The notes: generated from the letters alone by a model not told the origin. A stretch of DNA of 64,000 nt from Elephas maximus indicus (GCF_024166365.1 NC_064826.1:62637001-62701000), one strand, 5' to 3'. Numbered from the stretch's first letter, positions 24,098 to 36,487 are shown. Numbers and translations are program-made.

Positions 24098-24233
24098 CAG
24101 AAGTAGGTCTTTGCCTAGTTCATCAATATCTGTTACAAACTTCTCAATTGGTTGGGGAGATTTTGAATGGAAAGCCTGCCTGGGAAGAGCAACATCTCTA
24201 GGCCAGTCCTCTTCTCCTGGGAGTCCAATTACA
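24098..24233 (-). CDS. CDK6: CDK6 exon 7
   Basis: This 136-bp minus-strand exon starts with one base completing the split Asp codon from exon 6 and encodes 45 residues, VIGLPGEEDWPRDVALPRQA through DIDELGKDLLL. This is the CMGC-kinase C-lobe segment around helices G and H, residues 234-278 of CDK6. The acceptor AG is the complement of 24234-24235 and the donor GT the complement of 24096-24097, giving CTG|GTAAGT. The size matches the human exon as I recall it. One difference from remembered human sequence is visible, A259P in AFHSKSPQ. The open frame continues into the intron on both sides, which is read-through and not extra coding sequence. Confidence 0.97.
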
Positions 24234-24924
24234 CTACAAAAGAACCACAGGTGAACAGAAGCATTAGCTGCTATGCTGAAGCTGTTTTTCCACCAGATTC
24301 TAGATGAAGGCAAAGTCCAAGGGGGCAGGCACAGGGTGCGCAGGGCCCCAGGAGCCCCTCATTTGTATGGCTGACATTTATCTCTGTCCTACTGCAATAT
24401 GGTGATCCTTGGGTGGAGAGTAATCTCACAGCAGAATTGCAAACTTCACTGGGAAGAGATAAGATATCACTCTGGCAGTACAGACACTAAATGTAGGAAA
24501 TAATGTAGAAATGGAAAATATGACATTACTAGGGGGCAAGCCCTGACGTAAGTGACGATGTGGGATGTATGCATTCAAAGGAGACCACACGGGCATATAA
24601 TATTTTCCTTTATGCCCAACTGCTTTTTGTGTTTTGATTGAACACGCAGTATTGGCGTGCTTTTAGCCTGCTCATCCAACATGGTTTATTAACATGTACA
24701 TTTGGTTGCATTTTCCATTAAAGAACAATTCACCAAACAGCAATTATGTACACACATTAGAATTAGATAGAAAGTGAGGCTAGAAGATATGGTAGTCTTG
24801 TCCTATGCAAATACTTTTTTATAAAGAAAGTCTATGATATTCAAATATGAGGACAGAATAAATAAAAAGAGTATCATTTATGTTTCCCCTGAAAATCATT
24901 CTGGGATCAGCAATGTGCAGACAG

Positions 24925-25145
24925 CATCAAGCGATAAAAAGAACACAAGCTTTGGAAATAGGCAGACCTAGGTTACAATTCTGCACCTGCCACTTACTGG
25001 CTATGTGACTAAGGATAAATTATTTAGCCTCTATGAGCTTCAGTTTCCTTATTTATATACGGATAATCATTTATGGTTGTTGTGAGGATCAGTAGTCATT
25101 TATATAGAGTACTTGGCAACATCAATACGTAATGCATTGTTATCA
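24925..25145 (+). mobile_element. MIR SINE
   Basis: Core 'cctgccacttactggctatg' followed by 'gcttcagtttccttattta' and 'gttgttgtgaggatcag', the MIR layout. Confidence 0.8.
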
Positions 25146-26334
25146 TAATAAGAAAATAATGTTATTAATCCAAAATACATAGGAAATGCATGACTACCAC
25201 ACTAAAATATGAACAGCTTGAGTTCTACTCATGTGTAACTTAACGTTCTTCAGAAATATTACTAGGTCAGTGGTCCTAGATAATATATATGCAATTTAGA
25301 TAGAATTGATAGTTTCCAATGAAAAATAATGTGTAGGTAGTAAGTAGGTTTGAACAAGGGAAATTGGGGGATGCAAAAACTTACATCTCACATAGAGTCT
25401 GGTTAATTCTGAGCTAAAAAATCAGAGCTCTGTGGACAGTAAAATGTTCTGTACATATGACTATTTAAATACTGGACCAAACTATTTTAACTACGGTTAG
25501 AAATGATGCTGGTCCATGTCAGGGTCTTCTCCTCGGTCTGCATTCCCTGGGATTAAGGCCCATGGAGGGGTGTTCTCATGAATATATTCCCAGGTTTCGG
25601 GAAGATGTGGTGATAAAGGTCTCAGGACTTTTGTATGACTTTGTTCCCTCTTCCCTCACCTCAACAGAGCCCAGGTCAAAGAATTCACCTGCAAGGAGCA
25701 GACACCTGTATCATCAGACACACAAAACACCTTGATCTTGCCTGTCAGGCATGCTGGGTGGCCGTGTTAGTGAGGCAAAGACAGCAGACTGACAGATTTA
25801 CTAGGACAAATGAACATAAATGACAACTGGAACAATATGAAAATTTGTTTTAATAGCAAGGCCTAAAATAGGAGTACAAGGAAGAAAACAAAAATACCAC
25901 TGTAATTACTAAAGGAAATGTACAAGTGTCTATGTTTGGAAAGAATGGGACAGGGCAGAAAAAAGAAGGAAGAATGTTTATTAAAGATCTTTTTATGGTT
26001 TCTCTCATTCGTTTTCAGCCTTTTAGCCATTTTTATATCAACATTTTGCACAGTCACTTAGAAATTGATTGTTACAACTTTTGGTAATAGTTTAAAATCT
26101 TTTTATCCACAGGTTTGAGTATATCTATACTGAGTTAAATCTTGCCATATAGGAAACAGGATGACAAAAGCCTTCAGAGAAATAGTGTGTTTCTGTGCAT
26201 TTAGGAATGTATTTAATTATGTGGTACATAATTAAATCTATACAACATACATTTATATATGTAACTTTGAGAAGTGTTTTTAAATTTATCACTTCTTCTG
26301 ATTCCTGTAACAACTCACTGAGATACATAGGTCG

Positions 26335-26480
26335 GCCATTATTATTCCCATTTTATAGATGAGAAAACTGAGAAAGAGGAATGAAATGAACTGTCAAAGT
26401 CACACACAGTGAATTCAGCTGCAGAGCCGCATTCTCCTATTCCAAATCCAATGTTTTGCTTCCATTTAACCATGATACTG
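26335..26480 (-). mobile_element. MIR SINE fragment
   Basis: Reverse MIR core 'cccattttatagatgagaaa' and 'tcacacacagtgaattcag'. Confidence 0.65.
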
Positions 26481-28099
26481 CTTTTAAAAATGCTCTACAA
26501 TGCCATGGACTAAAAAGCATTCAGGTTCACTTTCAAAGCACTTGCTGGTTTTTGAAAGCATAAATCTCCCTAAACATAGAAATGTTTTTGCCCTTAAAAA
26601 AAAAATGACTTTCCTTAAAAAAAACAAAAAAATTCAATTTAATGTCCAGTATGAACTTTGATGGCCCATAAATGAGCATTGTGAAACTCCGACAGGTCCA
26701 TTAAAAAGTGCTTGAATCTAATCTCACTATTTGGACAGCTGAATATAAGCCTTAAAAGTTGACATTTATACTGGAAAGACTTACAGGACACAAATCCTAT
26801 AAATGGCAGTGATGGCAGGGACAGAAGACATTTTTCAAGTACCTGAGAAGTGACACTAGGGTGCAGCATTGTCCCTTTTCTCTGGCAAGGTAATGCATTC
26901 AGAGGAAATAAAAGATAATTTTGATGAAACAATGTCAGAAACCAAGACGCAAAACTGTGCTTGAAAAGCACAAAACATATCAAACTTTATGGCTTCTCTT
27001 CTGTTGGCAACCTCGGGTTGCCAGACTTTGCCAAAAGTGAAACTGGCTTTCCCTTGGAAGCAAGTAAAACTTACCATCAAATGTTCCTTGTGGTCCATCT
27101 CCCTGGCTTAAGGGGTATTAACAATGTTAACAAGATTGCAGATGTCAGTGCTGGAGGTGAACTGAACTCCCAGGTGGTGTAAGTGAGGGAGAACAGGTGA
27201 CTGATTGCCTTTGATCCCTGGCAAGCTGGTTTCAGTAAAGATTGATTTTCATTTTAACACAGGGTCAATGGTATGAGTGGCTTTCACTGTTCCCTCTTCA
27301 GGATCACATGCACACAAAATATAGTCAATGGTCATGGGAAGATGGGAGTGTATAGCAATATAATAAAAGAACTTGATACCCAGAAGCAGGGGAGTGACAT
27401 GAAGCCTTTGCGCTAAATTCAACCATTTTACAGGCGTGGTCAGTAGTACCAGCAGTAGCAGCAGTAATGGCAGCTGCCCTGGACCTGGGAAGCCCTCAGA
27501 TAATAAAATTGGCAGATGTTTCTTCAGGCCTTAAAGCCACTGGGTTCTGACTTAGCTGTGGCACTGGCATTGACAGAAGTCTACTGGAGAGGCTTCCAGT
27601 CACCAAAAGAAAAAGTCAGATTCCAGTTTTATTCCAACTGTTTTAAGGAGTCATCCTTGAGTATAGTGTTAAAGTATAATTCTGTTCTTTAGGGGCACTG
27701 TTTTTTGCAGCCTTATAGACTGCAAATACAAAAATCACTGGGATTCCTATAAAACGTCAGAGACCAACGATCAGGGTTATTTTTGGTCTTGGACTCCCAC
27801 TTTCTTCCTACTCCACCCCAATTCTGATGGGGCTTTGCAAATGCCTGGATACCAAAATGATGCCGTATCACATGCTTGGTGAGAAGAAAAGCCCCTGTTA
27901 CATTCTAGGAACATAAGAGCATCCATACTCTCACATACACAAACATGTAGATATGACTGAAACTTTGGAAATCATCAGCTATGTAACAGACAACTAGAAC
28001 CAAAGAATCTGAACACAAGAAAGGATCTTACAGGGAATTTAAGTCCAGAGATTCATTTCTCATATGAAGACATTAAGGAGCAAAAAAGGTTGAATAAAT

Positions 28100-28250
28100 A
28101 ATAATGAATAATAATAATAGCTAACATCTTTAAAGCACTTAATACGTGCCAGGCACTGTGTAAGTCCTTATAGGGTGTTTTAAAGGACTAGCTCAAGGCT
28201 GCATAGTTATTTAATCACAAACCTAGGATTGGAACCTAGGATTCTTATTT
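28100..28250 (-). mobile_element. MIR SINE fragment
   Basis: Reverse MIR 'aataatagctaacatcttta' then 'gtgccaggcactgtgtaag'. Confidence 0.7.
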
Positions 28251-28757
28251 CTTATTTAGGCGCTCCAAAAAAAAATGGGATTGTGTAGCATACCATCTTT
28301 TGCCCAGGAAAACAAAACAAAACAGTGCAAAAAATCAATCTGGATGACCGAGGATACTCAACGGGGACAGTAAACTCACTGGGCAGGGATGGATTACCTG
28401 GCCACCGAGCACGTTACCTTTCATGGCGGGTGCATCTGAAGTGACCAGAAACAGACAACGCATCTGAACTAAATAAGTGGAGCTCAGCCAAGCAAGGAAA
28501 GCAGGGCAGCCAAAAGACCCACACAAGCAACATACAGCTTTCAGATCAGAGCAGTTAGGCCACATGTCATGACAGGCTCTGCATAAAACAACTCTTGTAC
28601 CATGTGCCCACTCACCACACAAATAGTAACACTGTCTGCAGCAGCAGCTTGGAGTAAGAAAGACAAGAGATAAACACATTATATGAACAGCAGAAGAAAG
28701 TCATGGTAAATGTTTTAATGCTACGATCACTGATATAAAATCATAGTTATTACTTAC

Positions 28758-28808
28758 TCCAGGATTTTTCCTAGTTGATCAACATCTGAACTTCCACGAA
28801 AAAGAGGC
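28758..28808 (-). CDS. CDK6: CDK6 exon 6
   Basis: A 51-bp minus-strand exon, too short to stand out as an open frame. It reads (K)PLFRGSSDVDQLGKIL(D): one base completes Lys216, 16 full codons follow, and two bases start Asp233, which is completed by exon 7. The segment links the conserved SVGCIFAEM region of exon 5 to helix G. The acceptor is TTTTAG|GCC (AG is the complement of 28809-28810) after the pyrimidine-rich stretch TATCTTTATTCTTTT. The donor is CTGGA|GTAAGT. No residue differs from the human protein as I remember it. A sense-oriented L1 3' end lies only about 65 bp upstream of the acceptor. Confidence 0.95.
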
Positions 28809-28874
28809 CTAAAAGAATAAAGATACATTTAAGCAAGGAATTTTCTTAGATTAACAACTCAAACATATTCGTCA

Positions 28875-29412
28875 TTATCATTTTTTTCCTAAATTTTATT
28901 TTGTTTTTGTTGAGAATATACACAGGAAAACATACACTGTTTCAGTTTCTACATGTACAATTTGGTGACATTGATTATATTCTTCGAGTTGTACAACCAT
29001 TCTCACCCTTTTTTTCTGAGTTGTTCATCTCCCTCATTAACATCAATTCATTGCCCCCAAGGTTCCTATCTAATCTTCTGAGTTGCTGTTGTCAATTTGA
29101 TCCCATGCAGATAGTTCTTTAAAAAACATAATGGTCAAGGCAGACCTTTCCTACTAGTTAAGTTACACTATTGTTCGGTTTTAAGATGATTTCAGGGGAA
29201 ATTTTTGGTTTAAGGTTTAAAGATTATCTCAGGGCAATAGTTTCAGGGGTTCATCCACCCTCCACGGCTCCAGAAAGTCTAGAGTCCATGAGAATTTGAA
29301 ATTCCTTTCTGCATTTTTCCCTTTCTGATCAGGATTCTTCTATGGAATCTTTGATCAAAATGTTCAGAATGTTCAAAATGCCCAGACACCATCCAGTTCT
29401 GGTCTCATGGCA
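28875..29412 (-). mobile_element. L1 3' UTR just upstream of CDK6 exon 6, sense to CDK6
   Basis: Reverse complement of the L1 3' end type at 6690-7685, including 'ccacggctccagaaagtct' and 'accatccagttctggtctc'. Its own poly(A) signal (AATAAA, complement of 28895-28900) is in CDK6 sense orientation, roughly 87 nt before the exon 6 acceptor. Confidence 0.75.
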
Positions 29413-29882
29413 GGAATTAGCCATACATGCCATATCTTCATTCTATTCCTGGCTCTCCTTCCTGTGTTATTTCAGGTGAATACAGACCAGTCCTCAGGCC
29501 TTGGATGACCGCTTGTAAACTGTCAAGCACCCCAGGCACTACACAATGAACTAGGAGGTAGAAAGTAAGTGCTAAATACATTATTAGGCCAATAAACTGG
29601 GATGTGTCATGAAACCCTGACCTAAACTTCCAAACCAAGGAATCAAATCTCATGAGGTACTCGGGTGTACATAAGTTATCATTTTTTAACAGGAAGAAAA
29701 TATTCTTTATGTGTACAGAAGTGAAGAATTGAGACATCTTTTCTTTGGTAAATAAAGGTTTTTCTTGCATTTTACTTATGGTAAAGATTTCTCATCAATA
29801 CCTGGAGGCTCCCAAATCCCATGTTTTACAATCATGGGTAATCACGCAATCATTATAACAGCAGTGCTCCAATGTACCTCAT

Positions 29883-30015
29883 GTGCAGCCACCACCCGTC
29901 TGTCAGTGGAGGTGTGCATGTTGCTATGATGCTGAACAGGTTTCAACGGAGCTTCCAGACTAAGACAGACTAGGAAGAAAGACCTGGAAATCTACTTTCA
30001 AAAATCAGCCTATGA
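29883..30015 (+). mobile_element. RTE-derived element, left part (5' UTR type)
   Basis: Contains 'ttccagactaagacagacta' and 'gacctggaaatctactttc'. It is split from its continuation at 31313 by an L1 fragment. Confidence 0.55.
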
Positions 30016-31312
30016 CATTTTGACGAAGTCCAACACCCATTCCTGATAAAAACTCTGAATAAAATACGTATAGAGGGGAAATTTCTCCACATAATAAAGG
30101 ATATCTATGCAAAACCAATGGCCAACATCATTCTTAATGGAGAGAGGCTGAAAACATTCCCCTTCAGAACAGGAACAAGACAAGGATGCCCTTTACCATC
30201 ACTCCTGTTCAACACTGTGCTGAAGTTTTAGCTAGAGCATAAGGTAAGAAAAAGAAACAAAGGGCATCCAAATTGGTAATGAAGACGTTAAACTGTCCCT
30301 ATTTGTGGATGATATGATACTATACATAGAAAACCCAAAAGACTCCATGAAAAAACTACTGGAACTAATAGAAAGATTGAGCAGAGTAGCAGGATGTAAG
30401 ATAAACATACAAAAATCAGTTGGATTCCTATACAGCAATAAAGAGAACGATGAAAAGGAAATCATGAAAACAATACTATTTATAATAGCCCCTAAAAAAA
30501 TAAAATACTTAGGAATAAATCTAACCAGGCATGTAAAGGACCTATACAAAGAAAACTACAAAACACTACTGCAAGAAATCAAGAGATCTACATAAATGGA
30601 TAGGTAGACTCAACATTGTGAAAATCACAATTCTACCCAAAGCTGTTTACAAATACAATGCAATCCTGATCCAAATACCAAAAACATTCTTTAAAGAGAT
30701 GAAAAAAATTATCATTAACTTTATATGGAAATGGAAGAAGCCCTGGATAAGTAAAGCATTACTGAAGCAGAAGACTAAAGTAGGAGGACTCACACTACCT
30801 GACTTCAGAACCTATTATACAGCTATGGTAGTCAAAACAGCCTGGTACTGCTACAATGACAGAAACATTGACCAATGGAACAGAATTGAAAACCCAGATG
30901 TAAATCCATATGCCTGTGGTCACCTGATCTTCAATAACGGCCCAAAGTCCATCAAATGGGGTAAGGACAATCTTTTTAACAAATGGTGTTGGCAAAACTG
31001 GATGTCCATTTGCAAAAAAATGAAACATGACTCACACCTCACACAATACACAAAAACTAACTCAAAATGGACCAAAGACCTAAATATAAAGCCAAAAACT
31101 ATTAAGTTCACAAAAGAAAAAATAGGATCAACACTAGAGGCCTTAATACATGACATTAACATGATACGAACCACAACCAACAACACTTAAACTCCAGAAG
31201 ACAAGCTAGATAACTGGGATCTTCTAAAAATTAAACACTTATGCTCATCAAAAGACTTCACCAAGAGAGTAAAAAGAGAACCTACAGACTGGGAAAAAAT
31301 TTTTGGCTATTA
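30016..31312 (+). pseudogene. L1 ORF2 fragment (RT C-terminal part to C-terminus), no 3' UTR
   Basis: Two open blocks translate as L1 ORF2p: 30305-30595 ([20 protein letters not shown]..., end of the RT domain) and 30618-31190 ([20 protein letters not shown]..., the C-terminal region). A frameshift and stop separate them near 30595-30618, and the upstream part (30030-30240) is also frame-broken. The fragment lacks the ORF2 N-terminal endonuclease and the whole 3' UTR. It is flanked by a 16-bp duplication, AAAAATCAGCCTATGA, at 30000-30015 and 31313-31328. Retrotransposon relic, not a host gene. Confidence 0.9.
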
Positions 31313-31460
31313 AAAATCAGCCTATGAAAACCCTACAGATCAATAGTTTGATCTGCAACTGATCAAGGGGTGATGCAGGACCAGGCAGCATTTCATTCTG
31401 TTGTGCATGGGGTTGCCATGGCAGGGGGAGGGGCTCGGTGGCAACTAACACCACTACCAC
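31313..31460 (+). mobile_element. RTE-derived element, right part with RTE 3' end
   Basis: Continues the split element and ends in RTE 3' sequence ('catttcattctgttgtgcat', 'ggtggcaactaacacc') with a CCA/CAA-type tail. The two halves together look like a short RTE derivative without the ORF. Confidence 0.6.
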
Positions 31461-31689
31461 CATCATATGCCTGGTCCAAGTTTAAAAGTTTTACTAAATT
31501 TCATATGGTGAAATGCATCACTGTCCTAGTCTTAAACCATGGGTGTGTGGGATTTTTTGAAACTGTTCCCACTTAGATGCTTCTCAGGTCCTCAGAGCAT
31601 GCTTTCCTCACTGCTCTGCTATTACAGTACTTCCTCATGGGTCTTTTGCCTTCAGTGTGTCTGAACACTGCAGTGAGCCACCTATTTTT

Positions 31690-31890
31690 CTGATTATACC
31701 ACTCCTCACTTACAGATATGGTTAGGTTCCGAAGACCAGGTCGTTATGCGAAAATTGGTGTTATGTGATAAACAGGGGATGACCACATCAGATCACAAAA
31801 TGGAGGATGACTACTTCATTATATAACTGCCAAACCACTGAGAATCATGGCCCAGCCAAGTTACCACATAACCTTAACCATCACAGTCAG
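31690..31890. mobile_element. LTR-like fragment related to 2408-2760
   Basis: 'aaaccactgagaatcatggc' and 'aaccttaaccatcaca' match the end of the LTR at 2408-2760; the front differs ('gaccaggtcgttatgcgaaa'). Family unknown. Confidence 0.45.
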
Positions 31891-32284
31891 TGTTACTCTT
31901 GCCTCACACCTTGGTGTTCGTTACTGCCAAACATACCTTGCCAATGCACAAAACAGTCGGATAGCAGATTTTTAACTACTGTTGTAAATGTGAAATGTCC
32001 CAGGTCCTCTGCTATAAAGTTCACTTATGAAGAATCTCTGCATTTAATTAGCTAGAAGACACTTTAAAGTTCTTCAACCATTGTTTCTATTTGGGCGATT
32101 ATTCCTGAAAACAATTATTTTCAAGTGCAATAGAGAACTATTTCTGGCAACTCACAGAATATCACTAATGGAGACAAATTCATAAAGAATCACAGAGTTG
32201 GGTTCAAAAGATATTCAGATAGGTCTTAAAAGGTAGCAAAGTAAAAAGTGAAAATTTTGGAAAAACCAGAAAATGGAAACTTAA

Positions 32285-32480
32285 CAGTAATCATTTATCA
32301 ACAGTTAACTTTTTGTCTGGCATGGTGCCAAGTGCACCCCAAACACTATCTCATTTAATCCTCACAAAAATTCCATGATAAAAATTCCTAATTTCACATG
32401 AGGAAACGGATTATTGGAGATGTTACATGACTTACCTAAGGACATATAACAAACTGCAGAATTAAGAATCAAACCAAGTT
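32285..32480 (-). mobile_element. MIR SINE fragment
   Basis: Reverse MIR 'ctcatttaatcctcacaaaa' and 'cacatgaggaaacgg'. Confidence 0.65.
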
Positions 32481-33446
32481 TGCCCCTCAAACTTCTGCAA
32501 TTTGAGTACACAACTCCCGAGAGACTCCTTTGTGAGACACCCAGCTCCTCTGCTAAATACTCTTCACCAAACCCCTGTGCTGTTTTATCCCAGAGGCTGA
32601 GCTATAGAGACTGTATATGATTGCAAAGGACATTAATAACCTATATAAAATTATTACAACATAATAATGAAGTTTGCCTGTATGCTTCATTTTTATGTTG
32701 TAATAATTTTATTTTGTACTCAAATTGCTTTGCAAGTGCCTTTAAATTCTTGCTCGACCTTAACAAGGGACAAAGCAACTCGCTAGACTGACTGGTCTTC
32801 TCTATTCTCTCTGTAAACTTACTGATGGCTCTTTTGGACTTCTAAATTCTATGCCTAGCCCAATCTTTTATGGTGTTTTGCCCATGCCTTAATCAATACA
32901 CAAATTTTAATTCTTCCCAAATCATTCAACTTAGGTTTCACAGAAACAACAGTTATCTTTCTTTTCACATTCTTATTTTATCTGTTTCCATAATATTAAA
33001 TTAGATTATGAAATTACAAAATTAAGCATAACTAGCTTTAATGAGGGTTGGGAACAAACACAACTGACCTCTCCTTGTTGGGCAGCACAGATCTTAAACG
33101 GCTGGAGTGGTGGGTGTGTCAGGGCATCAATCAGTAAGTTTATAGAGTGAATAGAGAGTGTCAGTTAATTTGATAAGTTGGTTAAATGGCTATGTAACAT
33201 GCCAAGCCCCCTCACCCTTCTTGAAGAATACTGGTATCCAACAGAGGCAGGTATGAAAGTACTTTTGAGTACAACGGAGCAGTACCAGGAGGTAAACAAA
33301 GCACACTAACCTGAACGGGTGTTCCTCCTAGGCAAAGGCATAAAACCATCTCCCGTCCCCAGTGGGCACTGAAATCCATGCCCGAAGCTCAGCTGCAGCA
33401 AGCTCATACCCTTACTGTTTCAGTTTCTAGCTCCCTTTTCATTTCT

Positions 33447-33608
33447 GGAGTCCTGGTGGCACAATGGTTAAGAACTCGGCTGCTAACCAAAAGGTTAGCA
33501 GTTTGAATCTACCACCTGCTCCTTGGAAACCCTATGGTGCAGTTCTACTCTGTCTTGTGGGGTCGCTATAAGTCAGAATCAACTTGACATTAACGGGTTT
33601 GGTTTTTT
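33447..33608 (+). mobile_element. tRNA-derived SINE, short form
   Basis: 'ggagtcctggtggcacaatg' to 'aacgggtttggttttt', flanked by a short ATTTCT repeat. Confidence 0.88.
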
Positions 33609-34727
33609 ATTTCTAGCCCCTGGCAATATCCTTAACTTTCTTGATAGTTTCATTATGCATTTAGGTGGGTACTGGAACAGGTGACTTTGAGTCATCTAGT
33701 CTACCATACTGCCAGAACCACAAGTATCATCTCTACCTATTGGTGCACTTGGCTCATAAAATGAAATGTGCTTGCCACCCTTGAGTTAAAACTGGCCCAT
33801 CAGTTTGACCTCCTTTAATAAGGAGTGTGGCAAGCAGAAGTTCTGCATTATATTCATTATTATATAAACATTCAGATTTGGGTTGGCTTGACTTACAGAG
33901 AGCCTCTGAGCCCTGAATGCATGCAATTAACTTCCATAAAATGGATCTTTGGACACAAATACATAATCACAAGACAGGGGAAATGGGTCACATGAAAGGG
34001 AGGAACGGGTCTAATTTGAATCAACAGTCTCAGCTGACCAAGAGGTAGGTGATGAAGGAAAACAAACTTTTAAAACAATCTATTCCATTTTTTGCTGAAA
34101 ATTACAAATAGTACATATGAGCTGGTTTTTATGATTGAGGATACTATGTCCATCAGGGGTACAGAGAAGTACAAGGATGCAAAGAAAAAATGAAATCTTT
34201 CACCATGATGAAATCTTGGGTGTGCTGTGACGGGTGGATGCTGTACTGAGATGTAAGACCACTACAGAACCCTTATATGATATAATCTGTCATTAAATAA
34301 GGCTCTATGGTAAAAATCTGGGCTCTATCAGGTCTGTGACCTATAGGCGCCATATACTGAGGAAACACTGAGTATTTTCATTGAAGTTATTATGAATAAT
34401 CACTCCCTCAGATTAGCTGCGTTAAATATCCTTATATCCATATAATTTATGGCATATTTTAGGTGGAAAAATCTGAACATAATCTTCGAGTATAGTCTTT
34501 GGTTTAGTGGTGACGGAGGGTTTAATTCTACTCTCTTGAATCATTTTATGACTGTAGGAATGATTCAACTAAAACACACAAAACAAACATGAGTCGGACT
34601 TGGCTGGTTCTTCATTACTATGACTTAAAGCTGAGCTGGAAGGAACTAGAGGTTGAAAGAACAAAATGGGGGACAATAAAGGAAACAGAAAGACTGAAAG
34701 ATTTGAGACTGAGATAGAGACAGATGT

Positions 34728-35312
34728 TGTTGTTAGGTGCTGTTGAGTCACTTCTGACTCACTCAGAGTGGCCCTACGTACAACAGAAAGAAACACTGCC
34801 TGGTCTTGCGCCATCCTCACAATCCTTGTTATGCTTGAGCCCATCGTTGCAGCCACTGTGTCAATCTACCTCTTGAGGGTCTTTCTCTTTTTCGTTGTGT
34901 TTCTACTTCACCAAGCATGATGTCCTTCTCCAGGGACTGATCCCTCCTGGTAAACATGACCAAAGTATGGGAGACAAAGTCTCGCCATCCTATCTTCTAA
35001 GAGCATTCTGGCTGTATTTTTCCAAGAGAGATTTGTTTGTTCTTTTGGCAGTCTAGGTATATTCAATATTCTTCACCAGTACTATAATTCAAAGGCTTCA
35101 ATTCTTCTCCCATCTTCCTTATTCAACGCCCAGCTTTTCCATGCATATGAGGTGATTGAAAACACCACAGCTTGGGTCAGGTGCACCTTAGTCCTTAAAG
35201 TGCCATCTTTGCTTTTTAACAGAGAGGTCTTTCGCAGCAGATTTGCCCAACACAATGTTTTGTTTGATTTCTTGACTGCTGCTTCCATGGGTGTTGACTG
35301 TGGATCGAAGGA
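34728..35312 (-). mobile_element. RTE LINE 3' part (RT C-terminus and 3' end)
   Basis: On the minus strand this encodes decayed RTE reverse-transcriptase C-terminal sequence; a readable block at 35082-35288 includes KVHLTQAVVFSITSYAWKSW, homologous to KVHLTQAMVFSIASYACESW in the copy at 42855. The 3' end carries the CAA-type tail ('gttgttgttaggtgctg' on plus). Joins a plus-strand RTE 5' segment at about 35312. Confidence 0.8.
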
Positions 35313-36482
35313 AAATGAAATAATGATATGGATGGAGTCAAGCTTTTGGGACCTTCACTTGCTGATGTGGCACAATTCAAACTGAGAAAAACAGCTGCAA
35401 ACATCCATTAATAATCAGAACATGGAGTGTATGAAGTATGAATCTAGGAAAACTGGAAATTGTAAAAAATGAAATTGTCTTAGTCAACTGAAATACCACA
35501 AGTGGGTGGCTTTAAAAAAGAGAAGTTTATTCTCTCACAGTCCAGTAGGCTAGAAGTCTGAATTAAGGGCACCAGCTCTAGGGAAGGCTTCCTCTGTCAG
35601 CCTGGAGGAAGGTCTTTGTCATCAGTCTTCCCTTGGTCTGGATGCATCTCAGCACAAGAACCTCAGGTCCAAAGGAGGCGCTCTGCTCCTGGTGCTGCTT
35701 TCTTGGTGGTATGAGGTTCCCCTGTCTCTCTGCTCACTTCTCTCTTTTATATCTCAAAAGAGATTGGCTTAGGACCCTATCTAATCTTGTAGATCTCATC
35801 AATATAACTGCCACTAATCCATCTTATTACATCATAGTGATAGGATTTACAACATACACAGAAATCACATCCGAAGATAAAATGGCAGGCAATCATACAA
35901 GGAAATCATGACCTAGCCAAGTTGATAGATTTTTTGGGGGGACACAATTCCATCCATGACAGGAACAGAACGCATAAACATTGATATCCTAGGCATTAGT
36001 GAAGTGAAATGGACTTGGTATTGGGCATTTTGAATTGGACAGTCATATGGCCTACTATGCTGGGAATGACAACTTGAAGAGGAATGGCGTTGCATCCATC
36101 ATCAAAAAGAATATTTCAAGATCTATCCTGAAGTACAACGCTGTCAGTGATAGGATAACATTCATATGCCTACATGGAAGACCAGTTACTATGACTATTA
36201 TCCAAATTTATTCACCAACCACTAAGGCCAAAGATAAAGAAATAGAAGATTTTTAATCAACTTCTGCAGTCTGAAATTGATTGAACATGCAATCAGGATA
36301 CATTGATAATTACTGATGATTGTAATTCAAAAGTTGGAAATAAAGAAGTATTGGTAGTTGGAAAACATGGCCTTGGTGATAAAAACGATGCTGGAGGTTG
36401 CATCACAGGATTTTGCAAGACCAATGACTTCTTCCACGCAAATATATTCTTCCAATAAATAAACAGTGACTGTAATCATGGA
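35313..36482 (+). pseudogene. RTE LINE 5' UTR and endonuclease, interrupted by an LTR
   Basis: 'cgcataaacattgatatcct' begins the AP-endonuclease-like domain. 36035-36256 reads MDSHMAYYAGNDNLKRNGVA... and later IQIYSPTTKAKDKEIEDF; 36361-36460 reads GKHGLGDKNDAGG... FCKTNDFFHANIFFQ. These are RTE/BovB-type endonuclease motifs. Stops and an LTR insertion at 35476-35961 disable it. Confidence 0.8.
35476..35961 (-). mobile_element. Solo MaLR-type LTR inserted in RTE endonuclease
   Basis: Reverse copy of the 21203-21725 LTR: TGTCTTAGTC on the left, CATCCATGACA on the right. RTE sequence resumes directly after it. Confidence 0.8.
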
Positions 36483-36487
36483 CAGAT

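Larger units (their letters stand above)
24234..28757 (-). other. CDK6: CDK6 intron 6
   Basis: Bounded by GTAAGT (complement of 28752-28757) and AG (24234-24235). It is mostly unique sequence with three MIR-type fragments and, unusually for this locus, no recognisable SINE of the lineage type. Nothing else could be assigned. Confidence 0.9.

Noticed and set aside
30618-31190. 190-codon open frame, the longest in the window
   Set aside because: It is the C-terminal part of L1 ORF2p, truncated on both sides, not a host gene.
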